Origin: Candidatus Zhuqueibacterota bacterium
GTDB lineage: Bacteria > Zhuqueibacterota > Zhuqueibacteria > Residuimicrobiales > Krinioviventaceae
Assembly (NCBI GenBank): GCA_003854995.1
Contig: RQOI01000020.1
Span: 1 to 24,126 of the forward strand
Direction: 5' to 3'
Length of the DNA: 24,126 nt
In this document: positions 14,001 through 22,748 of the stretch, piece after piece
How the letters are laid out: each line of letters starts with the position of its first letter
How positions within the stretch are numbered: the first letter of the stretch is position 1
Translations under genes and position numbers: made by a program
Notes under the pieces: generated by a model
What the model was told of the DNA's origin: nothing
The model's database searches: none
What the model saw: only the letters and a program-made list of their open reading frames with translations

Positions 14001-16619
14001 TTGGCTGTTAAAAAAAGAGTATTTCAGATAGCGAGAGAGTTCAATATCTCCAACGAGGCGCTGATCGATTTCCTCACTCAGCTTGATTTCGACATTCGGA
14101 ATCATATGAGTCCAATATCAGACGAAATGCTCGAAAAAATCTCTACTAAATTCGGCGTGACAGAAGAGCCGACACAGCAGGAGAGCTCTGAGTATGAATT
14201 TCGTAAAAGGCTGAAGGATAAGCAGGCAAAGGAAAAGGCGGCTTCTGAAAATACTCGCCTGGCACTGGAGCAAAAGCTTCGCGTCGCATCCGAACTTGCC
14301 GAGGAAAAGCCGAAAATCGTCAAGCAGCGGCAAGATGAAAAAGCCAGGCGAAGAGCCGCTGCTGAAGCGGAACCCGCTGTTGCGCCGCCGGCAGAGAAGG
14401 CGAAAATAGAGGTCAAGCCGGAAGTTGAGCTCGATGAGAAGCGAGAAAGGGCCAAACTCAAGCCCAAGCGTAAACTAAAAATTATTGAAATCCCGCCCGA
14501 AGGGGCGAAGCCTCGACGTGAACGGGAAGGCGTTGCGGAAAAAGCGCCCGCTGTCGTCAGCGGCGAAAAGCCCCACCCTGAAGCCAAGACCGCGGAAGCG
14601 GGCAAGGCGCGACCGGCGACGGGAGAGAAGAAAAAGAAAGGCCGCCGGCGCAAAGATCGCGTCAAGCCGGAGGAGGATTATCTTGAAACGCCTCCAAAGG
14701 CGAAAAAGGATCGCAAGAAAAAGAAAAAGAAAAGTCGTCCGCAATTCAACGAGCAGGAAATACAGGACTCCATTCGAGCGACGATGCAATCGATCGCCGA
14801 GGCTGGACGTGGCAAACGGAAAAGGCGACGCGTCGAGATCGAAGACGTTGAGCAATTCGAGGAAGAGCAAAAGATCCGCGTCAGTGAGTTTATGTCACTC
14901 TCCGAACTGGCCAAGCTCATGGAGGTGGATACCACCGAGCTGATCAAGAAATGCATGGAGATGGGCATGATGGTGACGATCAATCAGCGCCTGGATATGG
15001 AAACCATCACGTTGCTGGCGGATGAGTATGAATATGAGGTCGAAGCACTCTCAGAATTCGGCGAGGACATTCTTGAAGAGATCGAGGAAGAAGGCGAAGA
15101 TGAGATTGCCGTCGCTCGTCCGCCGGTGGTCACTATCATGGGCCACGTCGATCATGGCAAGACATCTCTGCTCGATCAAATTCGCGAGAGCAATATCATT
15201 GCCGGTGAGGCGGGCGGCATCACGCAGCACATCGGCGCCTATGAGGTCTCCATTGACGGCAAACAGATCACGTTCCTCGACACGCCCGGTCATGAGGCGT
15301 TCACGGCCATGCGGGCGCGCGGCGCTCAGGTGACCGATATCGTCGTACTGGTCGTCGCGGCGGACGATAGCGTCATGCCGCAGACAGTTGAGGCGATCAG
15401 TCACGCCAAGGCTGCCGGCGTGCCGATCGTCGTGGCGATCAATAAAATCGACAAACCGAGCGCTAATCCAGATTTGATCAAACAGCAACTCGCCGATCAC
15501 GGCGTTCTGGTCGAACAGTGGGGCGGCAAATGTCAGTCCGCCGAGCTGTCCGCCAAGACGGGACAAAACATCGATCGTCTCCTCGATCTCATTCTGGTGG
15601 AAGCAGAGATTCTGGACCTCAAGGCCAATCCACAACGAAAGGCCAAGGGCGTTGTCATCGAATCCCGTCTCGATAAGGGCAAAGGAGTTGTGGCGACGGT
15701 CCTGGTGCAGAACGGAACATTGCGAGTCGGCGATCCGTTCATCGCCGGCGCGCATAGCGGCAAGGTGCGAACGCTGCTTGATGAGCGCAGCAAACGCGTC
15801 AAGCAGGCCGGGCCGGCTGTGCCGGTGCAGGTGGTCGGCTTCGATGGCGCACCGCAGGCGGGCGATACGTTCGTCGTGCTCAATAGCGAACGCGACACGC
15901 GCGAGATCAGCCAGAAGCGTCAGCAATTGCAGCGCGAGCATGAACACTGGCGATCGCGGCCGCGGACGCTGGATGAGATCTCCCGCCAGATCAAGCAGGG
16001 CCAGATCAGGCTCTTGTCCGTCGTCCTCAAAGCGGACGTGGACGGCTCACTCGAAGCAATCGCGGATTCGCTGCAAAAGCTCGCGACCGATGAGGTCGCT
16101 GTCAGCGTCATCCACAAGGGCGTCGGCGCCATAACCGAATCGGACGTCCTGCTGGCGGCTGCTTCCGGCGCCATCATCATCGGTTTCCACGTCCGGCCAT
16201 CGGTCAAGGCGCGTCAGCTCGCTGAACGCGAGAAAATAGATATCCGCTCCTACAATGTCATTTACGACATCATCGATGATGTCAAAGCGGCGCTGGAGGG
16301 CTTTTTGGAGCCGACGCTGACCGAGAGAAACGTCGGCACGGTTGAGGTGCGACAGACCTTCAAGGTGCCCAAGGTCGGCCTGATCGCGGGCAGTTATGTG
16401 GTGTCGGGGCGGATCAACCGCAACGACAAGGTCAAAGTGTACCGCGATGACCGTCTCATCCACGAAGGAACGCTCTCCTCGCTCAAACGGTTCAAGGATG
16501 ATGTGCGCGAGGTTGCATCGGGATTTGAATGTGGCGTCGGCCTCGAACGCTATAATGATCTGAAGGTCAGCGACATCATTGAACTCTATGAGGTTGTGGC
16601 GGAGAAGCGAAAATTGTGA
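14001..16619 (+). CDS. infB: Translation initiation factor IF-2
   Basis: The 872-residue protein starts at TTG 14001 with AGGAG at 13987-13991. An IF2_N module covers residues 4-50. Next is a long Lys/Glu/Ala/Arg-rich linker (about 65-280), including a six-Lys run near 240, then a second IF2_N module at about 292-345. The GTPase domain is intact: GHVDHGKT at 381-388, GGITQHIG at 405-412, DTPG at 427-430 and NKID at 481-484, followed by the SAKTG loop. C-terminal domains II, III and IV follow, with VGTVEVRQTFKVPKVG near the end. IF-2 delivers initiator tRNA to the 30S subunit. The stop codon overlaps the next start by one base (TGATG), implying translational coupling. Confidence 0.98.
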   Translation: MAVKKRVFQIAREFNISNEALIDFLTQLDFDIRNHMSPISDEMLEKISTKFGVTEEPTQQESSEYEFRKRLKDKQAKEKAASENTRLALEQKLRVASELAEEKPKIVKQRQDEKARRRAAAEAEPAVAPPAEKAKIEVKPEVELDEKRERAKLKPKRKLKIIEIPPEGAKPRREREGVAEKAPAVVSGEKPHPEAKTAEAGKARPATGEKKKKGRRRKDRVKPEEDYLETPPKAKKDRKKKKKKSRPQFNEQEIQDSIRATMQSIAEAGRGKRKRRRVEIEDVEQFEEEQKIRVSEFMSLSELAKLMEVDTTELIKKCMEMGMMVTINQRLDMETITLLADEYEYEVEALSEFGEDILEEIEEEGEDEIAVARPPVVTIMGHVDHGKTSLLDQIRESNIIAGEAGGITQHIGAYEVSIDGKQITFLDTPGHEAFTAMRARGAQVTDIVVLVVAADDSVMPQTVEAISHAKAAGVPIVVAINKIDKPSANPDLIKQQLADHGVLVEQWGGKCQSAELSAKTGQNIDRLLDLILVEAEILDLKANPQRKAKGVVIESRLDKGKGVVATVLVQNGTLRVGDPFIAGAHSGKVRTLLDERSKRVKQAGPAVPVQVVGFDGAPQAGDTFVVLNSERDTREISQKRQQLQREHEHWRSRPRTLDEISRQIKQGQIRLLSVVLKADVDGSLEAIADSLQKLATDEVAVSVIHKGVGAITESDVLLAAASGAIIIGFHVRPSVKARQLAEREKIDIRSYNVIYDIIDDVKAALEGFLEPTLTERNVGTVEVRQTFKVPKVGLIAGSYVVSGRINRNDKVKVYRDDRLIHEGTLSSLKRFKDDVREVASGFECGVGLERYNDLKVSDIIELYEVVAEKRKL

Positions 16620-16900
16620 TGTTCATCGGATCTCTACAGGTCGAATTGCTGATTCCGGACAGCACGTCGTTGAAAGAAAAAAGAATGGTGCTGGCAAGCA
16701 TCAAGAAGCGGTTGCAGAACAAGTTCAATATCTCCGTCGCCGAGCTGGATCACCACGATCTCTGGCAACGCGCCAGCCTGGGCATCGTCATGGTGTCGAA
16801 TGAGCAGCAGCACGTGCGCGGGGCCATGGATAAAATTTTGAATTTCATTGATGATCAGGATCACTCGCAGGTGATTGATTTTCAAATCGAGATCATTTGA
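16619..16900 (+). CDS. ylxP: YlxP-like DUF503 protein
   Basis: The 93-residue protein has the DUF503 pattern: an initial strand MFIGSLQVELLIPDSTSLKEKR, then KKRLQNKFNISVAELDHHDLWQRASLGIV-like sequence and a C-terminal helix and strand. B. subtilis ylxP lies in the same place between infB and rbfA. Its function is not settled. The ATG overlaps the infB TGA by one base. A GTG three bases upstream is also in frame but overlaps infB further. Its own stop overlaps the rbfA start in the same way. Confidence 0.9.
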   Translation: MFIGSLQVELLIPDSTSLKEKRMVLASIKKRLQNKFNISVAELDHHDLWQRASLGIVMVSNEQQHVRGAMDKILNFIDDQDHSQVIDFQIEII

Positions 16901-17241
16901 TGCATTACAAGAGATCAGATCGAGTCGCGGCGTTCATTCGGCAAGAAGTGGGCAGCATGCTCGTGCGCCAAATCAAAGATCCCGCGCTCGCACTCATCAC
17001 GGTGACCAAAACGCGCGTGACGGATGATCTTCGCCACGCCAAAATATACTATAGTGTCTACGGCGACGAACAGAAAAAAGATGCGGCGGCCAAGGCGCTG
17101 GAACGCGCCAAGGGATTTATGCGCACTGAACTGGGACATCGGCTGACCCTGCGTTTTGTGCCGGAGATCACCTTTGTCTTTGATGATACGACCGAATACG
17201 CCGATCATATTGAGCATCTGCTCAAGAAAATTAAAACCTAG
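16900..17241 (+). CDS. rbfA: Ribosome-binding factor A
   Basis: The 113-residue protein has the RbfA landmarks. RSDRVAAFIRQEVGSML opens the KH-like domain, and IKDPALALITVTKTRVTDDLRHAKIYYSV is the conserved core. RFVPEITFVFDDTTEYADHIEHLL closes it. RbfA binds the 16S rRNA 5' region and is needed for late 30S maturation and cold adaptation. The start is ATG 16900, overlapping the ylxP stop by one base; a TTG at 16897 is in frame but less likely. It sits beside rimP and infB, as in many bacteria. Confidence 0.96.
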   Translation: MHYKRSDRVAAFIRQEVGSMLVRQIKDPALALITVTKTRVTDDLRHAKIYYSVYGDEQKKDAAAKALERAKGFMRTELGHRLTLRFVPEITFVFDDTTEYADHIEHLLKKIKT

Positions 17242-17260
17242 CTCTTTGTCATCCAGCTGT

Positions 17261-17980
17261 ATGTCGGATCAACGCCAAAATAACGGCCTTGTGCTCAATC
17301 TGCGCAAGCCGATAGGGTGGACGTCAAATGACGTCGTCCGGTTTGTCAAGCGCCGCACACGCGGCAAGGTCGGACACGCCGGCACCCTGGATCCGTTTGC
17401 CGACGGCGTGCTGCTCGTCTGTCTCGGCGCGGCGACGAAAGAGTCGCCGCGACTGATGGGATTGACGAAAGAATACATCGCCGAGATGGAGCTTGGCATC
17501 GAGACCGATACGCTCGATATCACCGGCCGCATTCTGAAAAGAGCGCCAGGCCGTTTTTCGCAAGAAAATATGGAACAAATAGTACCGCTGTTCATTGGAG
17601 ATATCGAACAAAAGCCGCCGCAGTACTCGGCGCTGTGGACGAATGGCCAACGAGCCTATCAGCTTGCCCGCGAGGGCAGGGAGGTCGAGCTCGCGCCGCG
17701 AACCGTGCATATCCACTCGATCGATCTGCTGGCGGTTGCCGATTGCCGGGCACGATTGCGCATCGTCTGCGCCAAAGGCACCTACATCAGATCGTTGGCG
17801 CGCGATATGGCGCGGGCGCTGGGAACGGTCGCCTATCTCAGAAGCCTGACTCGCACGCGGGTGGGCGATTACACCCTGGCAGAGGCCGAGGCATTGACGC
17901 GGTTAGATGGATTAGAGACATTTAAAACTTGCTATAGAGTTGAAAATATTCAAGGGCACGACACGGGCGATTCCATTTGA
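17261..17980 (+). CDS. truB: tRNA pseudouridine(55) synthase TruB
   Basis: The 239-residue protein is counted from ATG 17261. The reading frame stays open upstream into rbfA, but the extra residues are not TruB-like. The sequence begins SDQRQNNGLVLNLRKPIGWTS-like, followed by the catalytic motif GHAGTLDPFADGVL with Asp44. KPPQYSALWTNGQRAYQLAREG and KGTYIRSLARDMA follow at the expected positions. TruB makes pseudouridine 55 in the T-loop of tRNAs. It lacks the C-terminal PUA domain of the E. coli enzyme (314 residues), like shorter bacterial forms. Its 3' end overlaps ribF by 41 bp. Confidence 0.95.
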   Translation: MSDQRQNNGLVLNLRKPIGWTSNDVVRFVKRRTRGKVGHAGTLDPFADGVLLVCLGAATKESPRLMGLTKEYIAEMELGIETDTLDITGRILKRAPGRFSQENMEQIVPLFIGDIEQKPPQYSALWTNGQRAYQLAREGREVELAPRTVHIHSIDLLAVADCRARLRIVCAKGTYIRSLARDMARALGTVAYLRSLTRTRVGDYTLAEAEALTRLDGLETFKTCYRVENIQGHDTGDSI

Positions 17981-18875
17981 TGGGACAGCGCTGACAGTAG
18001 GAACGTTCGATGGTGTTCACAAGGGACACCGGTCGATCATTGAGAAATTGAATGAGCGGGCTCAGGCACTGGGCCTGCATTCGTTATTGGTCACATTTGA
18101 GCCGCACCCCAAAATCGTTGTCGAGAAAGCGGGGGCGCCGGAGATCCATCTGCTCACGACGATCGATGAAAAGATCGCAGTCTTGCAGTCGACCGGGCTC
18201 GATTCTCTTGTCATTTCACGCTTTACAAAATCCTTCGCCGCCACGTCTGCCGAGGATTTCGTGCGCGACACGCTTGTCCGCAAGCTCAAGATGAAATCCA
18301 TCATCATTGGTCACGATCACGGCTTTGGCAGAGATCGACAAGGGAACGATGAGCTTTTGCTCAAGCTCAGCCAGGAACTCGATTTTAGCGTGTGCACGGT
18401 GGCGCCGGTCGCCAATGGCGGCCAGCACATCAGCAGCACGCGAATTCGGCAGGCGCTGCTGGACGGCCAGGTGGAGGCAGCCGCTGCCATGCTGGGGCGA
18501 CCCTATGCGGTGACCGGCAGGGTCGTTGCGGGACAAAAGCTGGGGAGGCAGCTCGGCTTTCCGACGGCCAATCTTTTGCCGAATTCCGTCAAGCTCATCC
18601 CGCGGAGCGGCATCTATGCGACGACGGTGATAATCGAGAGTTGCCTGCATCAATCGGCCACCTATATCGGCACGCGGCCGACATTCGCCGGCGTGCAGCG
18701 GGTCGTGGAGGTGCATGTTTTTGATTTCGATGAAAATCTGTATGGCAAGGAGATCACGGTCCACTTTTACAGGTTTCTGCGCGATGATCGTCAGTTTGCC
18801 TCGACAGATGAGCTGATCGAAAGGATCAAAAAAGATAAAATAGAGTCCATAAAATATTTTGCTAACGGAGGATAA
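17940..18875 (+). CDS. ribF: Bifunctional riboflavin kinase/FAD synthetase
   Basis: The 311-residue protein starts at TTG 17940 inside truB; no ATG lies before the first motif. The FMN adenylyltransferase half contains VGTFDGVHKGH at 20-30, VTFEPHPK at 51-58, IIGHDHGFGRDRQG at 122-135 and ISSTRIR at 164-170. The flavokinase half contains GRVVAGQKLGRQLGFPTAN at 193-211, YIGTRPTF at 242-249 and VEVHVFDFDENLYGKEI at 256-272. Together they convert riboflavin to FMN and then FAD in the cytoplasm. The final GG codons and stop form part of the GGAGGA site for rpsO, so translation of the two is tightly linked. Confidence 0.96.
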   Translation: MKIFKGTTRAIPFDGTALTVGTFDGVHKGHRSIIEKLNERAQALGLHSLLVTFEPHPKIVVEKAGAPEIHLLTTIDEKIAVLQSTGLDSLVISRFTKSFAATSAEDFVRDTLVRKLKMKSIIIGHDHGFGRDRQGNDELLLKLSQELDFSVCTVAPVANGGQHISSTRIRQALLDGQVEAAAAMLGRPYAVTGRVVAGQKLGRQLGFPTANLLPNSVKLIPRSGIYATTVIIESCLHQSATYIGTRPTFAGVQRVVEVHVFDFDENLYGKEITVHFYRFLRDDRQFASTDELIERIKKDKIESIKYFANGG

Positions 18876-18880
18876 CACAA

Positions 18881-19150
18881 ATGCCGATCACAAAAGAAAA
18901 AAAACTGGAACTGGTCAAACAGTTCGGCAAAAATGAGCAGGATACGGGCAGCACGGAAGCTCAAATCGCGCTGTTGACCGAGCGCATCAACGATTTGAAC
19001 AACCATTTCAAGACAAATCCCAAGGATCACCACGGTCGTCGCGGTTTGTTGCAAATGGTCGGCAAGAGACGTCGCTTGCTCGATTATCTGAAAAGCAATG
19101 ATATTGAGAAATATCGGCAACTCATTCAACAGCTCGGCATTCGCCGATAG
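18881..19150 (+). CDS. rpsO: 30S ribosomal protein S15
   Basis: This 89-residue S15 has the standard bacterial length. Conserved features are EKKLELVKQFGKNEQDTGSTEAQIA-like N-terminal helices, NHFKTNPKDHHGRRGLLQMVGKRRRLLDYL and the C-terminal YRQLIQQLGIRR. S15 binds the central domain of 16S rRNA early in 30S assembly. The Shine-Dalgarno GGAGGA at 18867-18872 overlaps the end of ribF. In many genomes pnp follows directly, but here the next gene is an ABC ATPase 30 bp downstream. Confidence 0.98.
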   Translation: MPITKEKKLELVKQFGKNEQDTGSTEAQIALLTERINDLNNHFKTNPKDHHGRRGLLQMVGKRRRLLDYLKSNDIEKYRQLIQQLGIRR

Positions 19151-19164
19151 ATTCGCTCCAGCGG

Positions 19165-19173
19165 AAAGGAGGT
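19165..19173 (+). promoter_or_regulatory. Very strong Shine-Dalgarno for the Gld-like ABC ATPase
   Basis: AAAGGAGGT matches the consensus anti-Shine-Dalgarno complement over nine bases and lies seven bases from ATG 19181. It is the strongest ribosome-binding site in the window. It implies independent, efficient translation of this gene even if it is co-transcribed with rpsO. Confidence 0.75.
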
Positions 19174-19180
19174 CTTTTCT

Positions 19181-20122
19181 ATGATCGATGTGCAACAAGT
19201 ATCGAGATACTTTGGTGATGTGGCAGCTGTCAATGATATCTCTTTCAAAGTGGAAAAAGGAGAGATCGTCGGCTTTCTGGGCCCAAATGCTGCCGGCAAA
19301 ACGACGGCGATGCGCATTCTGACGACCTACCTGCCGGCGACATCCGGCACTGCCACGGTTGCGGGTTATGATGTGCATGAGCAATCCATGCAGGTGCGCA
19401 AGCGCATCGGCTATCTGCCGGAAAATCCGCCACTCTATCAGGACATGCGCGTACGGGATTATCTCGAGTTTGTCGCGAAAATCAAAGGCGTCGCACCCGC
19501 GGATCGCAAAAAGGCAGTCGACGAGGCCATGGATAAAGTCGCCATCAGCAATGTCAGCGATCGCGTCATCAAGTACCTGTCCAAGGGCTACAAACAGCGC
19601 GTCGGACTGGCGCAAGCCCTGGTGCACAATCCGGAAGTCCTGATCCTGGATGAGCCCACCGTGGGACTCGATCCGAACCAGATCATCGAAGTGCGTCAGC
19701 TCATCAAGAGCCTCGCGGGCAACCACACCATCATCCTCAGCACCCATATACTGCCCGAGGTGAGCATGACCTGCGAGCGCGTCGTCATCATCAATAAAGG
19801 CGTCATCGTCGCCACGGATACGACCGAGGGTCTGACCAAGAAACACGCCGGCGCCACCCGACTGACGGTCTCGGTCGAAGCGCCGCTGCAGGCTGTCGTG
19901 GACAAGATCAGCGCTATTCGCGGCGTCAACAAGGTCGAAAAGACCAGCGGCAACCATACAACCGTCTTTGTCGAAAGCGACAAAGAGGTCGAAATACGGC
20001 CGGAGGTCGCGCGCGTCGTCATCGCCAATGACTGGCCGCTCTATGAGATAAAGGCCGAAGACGTGAGCCTCGAAGACGTATTCCTGCATCTGACAACACA
20101 GGAGGAGGGACAGGCCGTATGA
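19181..20122 (+). CDS. GldA-like ABC transporter ATP-binding protein
   Basis: The 313-residue ATPase belongs to the ABC-2 group that pairs with GldF-type permeases. Walker A is GPNAAGKTT at 34-42, with Ala where Gly is usual. The Q-loop position holds Glu in GYLPENPPLY (77-86). The signature is LSKGY at 133-137 and Walker B is LILDEP with Glu158. The H-loop His is 189. The accessory C-terminal region ends with EDVSLEDVFLHLT, the typical coupling tail. Despite the small substitutions, which are common in this subfamily, all essential residues are present. Its stop overlaps the permease start (ATGA), so the two are co-translated. The substrate is unknown. Confidence 0.92.
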   Translation: MIDVQQVSRYFGDVAAVNDISFKVEKGEIVGFLGPNAAGKTTAMRILTTYLPATSGTATVAGYDVHEQSMQVRKRIGYLPENPPLYQDMRVRDYLEFVAKIKGVAPADRKKAVDEAMDKVAISNVSDRVIKYLSKGYKQRVGLAQALVHNPEVLILDEPTVGLDPNQIIEVRQLIKSLAGNHTIILSTHILPEVSMTCERVVIINKGVIVATDTTEGLTKKHAGATRLTVSVEAPLQAVVDKISAIRGVNKVEKTSGNHTTVFVESDKEVEIRPEVARVVIANDWPLYEIKAEDVSLEDVFLHLTTQEEGQAV

Positions 20123-20904
20123 GAAACTTTTTAGCCATATATCAGCGAGAAGTAAAGTCTTACTTTTCTTCTCCCATCGCCTATGTCGTCATTGGACTAT
20201 TTATCCTTCTGGCGGGTATTTTTTTCTACCTCATTGTCTCCAATTTTGTCCAGATGTGCCTGCGCGTCGACATGATGGCGCAACAATATCGCATGGCGCC
20301 GCAAAAGATGAACGTCAACCTGATGGCGATCCGGCCGATCATGCACAATTTGAGCCTTTTCGCCCTGTTCTTCCTGCCGCTGGTGACTATGCGGCTCTAT
20401 TCCGATGAAAAGCGAACGGGCACCATCGAACTGCTCATGACCTCGCCGGTCACCAATCTGCAGGCGATCCTGGGCAAATTCTCCGCTGCCGGCACGCTCT
20501 TTCTGGTCATGCTGGGCGGTACGTTTCTATACATCATCTTTCTTTTTCTCTATGGCAATCCCGAGGTCGGACCGATTTTCACCGGCTATCTGGGACTCTT
20601 TCTGCTCGGCCTCTGCTACATCGCGTTCGGCGTCTTTTTCTCGACGCTGACCGATAACCAGATCATTGCAGCGGTCAGCACCTTCGTGTTCATCCTGTTC
20701 TTCTGGGCCATCGGCTGGGTTTCCGGCTTTGTCAGCCCGGGCCTCGGCGAGACGCTGTCGTCATTTTCGCTGATCGATCACTTTGACGATTTCGCCAAAG
20801 GTGTGCTGGACACCAAGCACATCGTCTATTATATCAGCTTTATTTTCATGGGATTATTCCTCTCGTTCGTATCCATTGAATCAACAAGATGGAGGGGAAG
20901 ATGA
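20119..20904 (+). CDS. GldF-like ABC-2 permease
   Basis: The 261-residue integral membrane protein has six predicted helices, at about 21-40, 76-94, 122-144, 154-176, 181-203 and 235-252. The cytoplasmic motif RLYSDEKRTGTIELLMTSPV at 92-111 is characteristic of GldF-type permeases. The start overlaps the ATPase gene by four bases and the stop overlaps the next gene's start (ATGA at 20901-20904). In Flavobacterium, GldA/GldF/GldG were linked to gliding, but similar systems occur widely in non-gliders, so motility should not be assumed. Confidence 0.92.
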   Translation: MRNFLAIYQREVKSYFSSPIAYVVIGLFILLAGIFFYLIVSNFVQMCLRVDMMAQQYRMAPQKMNVNLMAIRPIMHNLSLFALFFLPLVTMRLYSDEKRTGTIELLMTSPVTNLQAILGKFSAAGTLFLVMLGGTFLYIIFLFLYGNPEVGPIFTGYLGLFLLGLCYIAFGVFFSTLTDNQIIAAVSTFVFILFFWAIGWVSGFVSPGLGETLSSFSLIDHFDDFAKGVLDTKHIVYYISFIFMGLFLSFVSIESTRWRGR

Positions 20905-22451
20905 AAAAATATGCAAACTGGATAGGCCTGCTGGGTCTCCTCATCATCCTGGCAGGTTTGGTGACCTATTCCATTCAGTCGATGATCAATACGCTCGTGA
21001 CCATTCTGCTGATCGTGGGCGTCATTTTACTCATAGGATACGTGGTTCTGCGTTTCAGGGAAATCAAATCGGGTCTGTCGAGCCGGTCGGCGAAATTTGG
21101 CGCCAACGCCGCCCTCATGGTCATTTTTTTGCTTGGCATCCTCATCGTCGTCAACATTCTGGGCCATCGATTCTCCTATCGCTCGGATCTGACAGCGGCC
21201 AAGATATTCAGCCTGGCTGAGCAGACGCGCAAGGTGCTGAAAAACCTGGATAAAGATGTCAATGTCATCGGATTCTTCAAGGCCGGCGAAGAAGCGCAGG
21301 CAGAAGAATTCATGCTCGAATATTCGCACTTTACACAACGGTTCAAGTACGAGTTCGTCGACCCTGACAAAGAGCCGGGTTTGGCGAAAAAGTATGATAT
21401 CAAAGACTACGGCACCATTGTCCTGGAATGCGAGGACAAGCAGGAAAAGATAACCACTGTGTCTGAAGAAGAGATCACCAACGCGCTCATCAAGGTGACG
21501 CGCGAAGGTGTGAAGCGGATTCTCTTCACTACCGGTCATGGTGAAAAAGATTACGATGATTCTGAGCAGGGCGGCCTGAGCAAAGCAAAAGCTGCCATTG
21601 CAGAATTGAACTATGATATCGACAAAGTATTCCTCGTTCAGGCGCCCGATTCCATTGGCGCCGATGTGGCGCTCGTCGTCATGGCCGGGCCAATGACCGA
21701 CCTGTTGCCGCCGGAGCGGGGCAAGCTCGATGACTATCTCAAGCGCGGCGGCAAGCTGCTGCTGCTGCTCGACCCTGAATCGCCGGCATCGTATGGCGAT
21801 TTTCTGGCAGAGTGGGGCGTGCAGCTCGGCAATGACCTGATCATCGAACTGTCGCCGGTCGGCCAGCTGTTCGGCGCCGGCCCGATCATGCCGGTGGTCA
21901 CGTCGTATGAAAAGCACGCCATCGTCGAAGGCTTTGGCGGCGCCATGACGCTGTTCTCGCAGGCTCGTTCGGTCGCCAGGATGGCGGAGCCGCCGACAGG
22001 CGTCACGGTGACGGAAATCGCCAAAACCAGCAACAACAGCTGGGGTGAAACCAGCGCCATCGGCGCCGATGGCCAGGTCGGCTTTGATTCTGCGGATAAT
22101 CAGGGGCCATTGGCCATTTTCACCATTGCCGAGAAAAGTGCGACGAACTCGCCGCAAGCGATGGCGGATGAGCTGTCTGGCCCCAGCAAAGGTCGCGTCG
22201 CTGTCTTTGGCGATGCGGATTTTGCCACCAACGCCTATTTCAATTTCCAGGCGAACGGCAATCTGTTCCTGAACGTGGTCAACTGGCTGGCTGAGGAGGA
22301 GGATCTCATCTCCATTCTGCCGCGCGATCCCGAGGATCGACGGCTGTCCATGACCGCGCAGCAGTCCAAGCTGATGCTGTGGCTGGGCGTCATCCTGCTG
22401 CCGCTGGCGGTTTTTGGGCTGGGCATTTATGTTTACCGGCGCCGGAAATAG
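20901..22451 (+). CDS. GldG-like membrane protein with large extracytoplasmic domain
   Basis: The protein has 516 residues from ATG 20901, chosen for its ATGA overlap with the permease and the GGAGGGG site just upstream; an in-frame ATG at 20889 is an alternative. Three N-terminal helices at about 8-25, 31-50 and 68-87 precede RSDLTAAKIFSLAEQTRKVL, a hallmark of the family. The central region (about 120-480) is extracytoplasmic and shows the ABC_transp_aux-like pattern: FTTGHGEKDYDD, LVVMAGPMTDLLPPERGKLDDYLKRGGKLLLLLDP and AVFGDADFATNAYF. A last helix at about 492-511 ends in YRRRK. It is thought to be the auxiliary subunit of the GldA/GldF transporter. Its biochemical role is unknown. Confidence 0.9.
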   Translation: MKKYANWIGLLGLLIILAGLVTYSIQSMINTLVTILLIVGVILLIGYVVLRFREIKSGLSSRSAKFGANAALMVIFLLGILIVVNILGHRFSYRSDLTAAKIFSLAEQTRKVLKNLDKDVNVIGFFKAGEEAQAEEFMLEYSHFTQRFKYEFVDPDKEPGLAKKYDIKDYGTIVLECEDKQEKITTVSEEEITNALIKVTREGVKRILFTTGHGEKDYDDSEQGGLSKAKAAIAELNYDIDKVFLVQAPDSIGADVALVVMAGPMTDLLPPERGKLDDYLKRGGKLLLLLDPESPASYGDFLAEWGVQLGNDLIIELSPVGQLFGAGPIMPVVTSYEKHAIVEGFGGAMTLFSQARSVARMAEPPTGVTVTEIAKTSNNSWGETSAIGADGQVGFDSADNQGPLAIFTIAEKSATNSPQAMADELSGPSKGRVAVFGDADFATNAYFNFQANGNLFLNVVNWLAEEEDLISILPRDPEDRRLSMTAQQSKLMLWLGVILLPLAVFGLGIYVYRRRK

Positions 22452-22458
22452 TTACATA

Positions 22459-22483
22459 AAGGGCTTTCGATTTGAAAGCCCTT
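22459..22483 (+). terminator. Hairpin after the GldG-like gene (possible weak terminator)
   Basis: AAGGGCTTTC (22459-22468) and GAAAGCCCTT (22474-22483) form a perfect 10-bp stem with loop GATTT. It starts 8 bp after the stop codon. No T-run follows on either strand, so it may be a weak or factor-assisted terminator, or an mRNA-end stabiliser or processing site. Confidence 0.45.
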
Positions 22484-22748
22484 ACACTATCTTGGATTTT
22501 GTATGAAAATTGCACACGTCAAACAGCATTCGTGGCTCGTCAAAAGTTGTTCATTTATTCGATTGGCCTCGATGTTCAATTTGGGTGGCAAAAAAGTGGC
22601 AATATTTGTACGCCTCGGACGAATGTCCCCGTCCATTGCGCGTCCGGCACGAATGTGCCGAACGATCGCGAGCGTACTTTTCATGTTCGAGAATTTGATA
22701 AAACGATCATTCACAGCAAAAGCGTTCATCAAATAGTTTGAGGCTAAT
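22484..22748. other. Spacer between the GldG-like and DUF4340 genes
   Basis: This 265-bp stretch has several short open frames, none with a credible ribosome-binding site plus protein-like composition. It is less GC-rich than the genes and holds the paired hairpins at 22617-22660. A short near-duplication (GTGGCAAAAAAGTGGCAA) lies around 22586-22602. I see no RNA gene here. Confidence 0.6.
22617..22660. repeat. Two adjacent hairpins sharing a GAAT loop
   Basis: GGAC-GAAT-GTCC (22617-22628) and CGGCAC-GAAT-GTGCCG (22645-22660) are perfect stems with the same four-base loop, 16 bp apart. A long-range pairing between CGGAC (22616-22620) and GTCCG (22642-22646) is also possible. This resembles REP-type intergenic palindromes, but only one pair is present here. 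Confidence 0.55.

Noticed and set aside
17156..17260. An N-terminal extension of TruB
   Set aside because: The frame is open into rbfA, but the 35 extra residues are Ser/Arg/Pro-rich, lack TruB similarity and overlap conserved rbfA codons. ATG 17261 fits better.
18791..20089. A 432-codon open frame on the reverse strand
   Set aside because: It lies opposite ribF, rpsO and the GldA-like ATPase, all of which have clear family motifs. Its translation is rich in Asp, His, Arg and Ile with no recognisable domain, as expected of an antisense shadow.
22472..22741. A small gene in the spacer before the DUF4340 gene
   Set aside because: Several overlapping frames of 60-90 codons are open because of low stop density. 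None has a ribosome-binding site, and all run through the paired hairpins.
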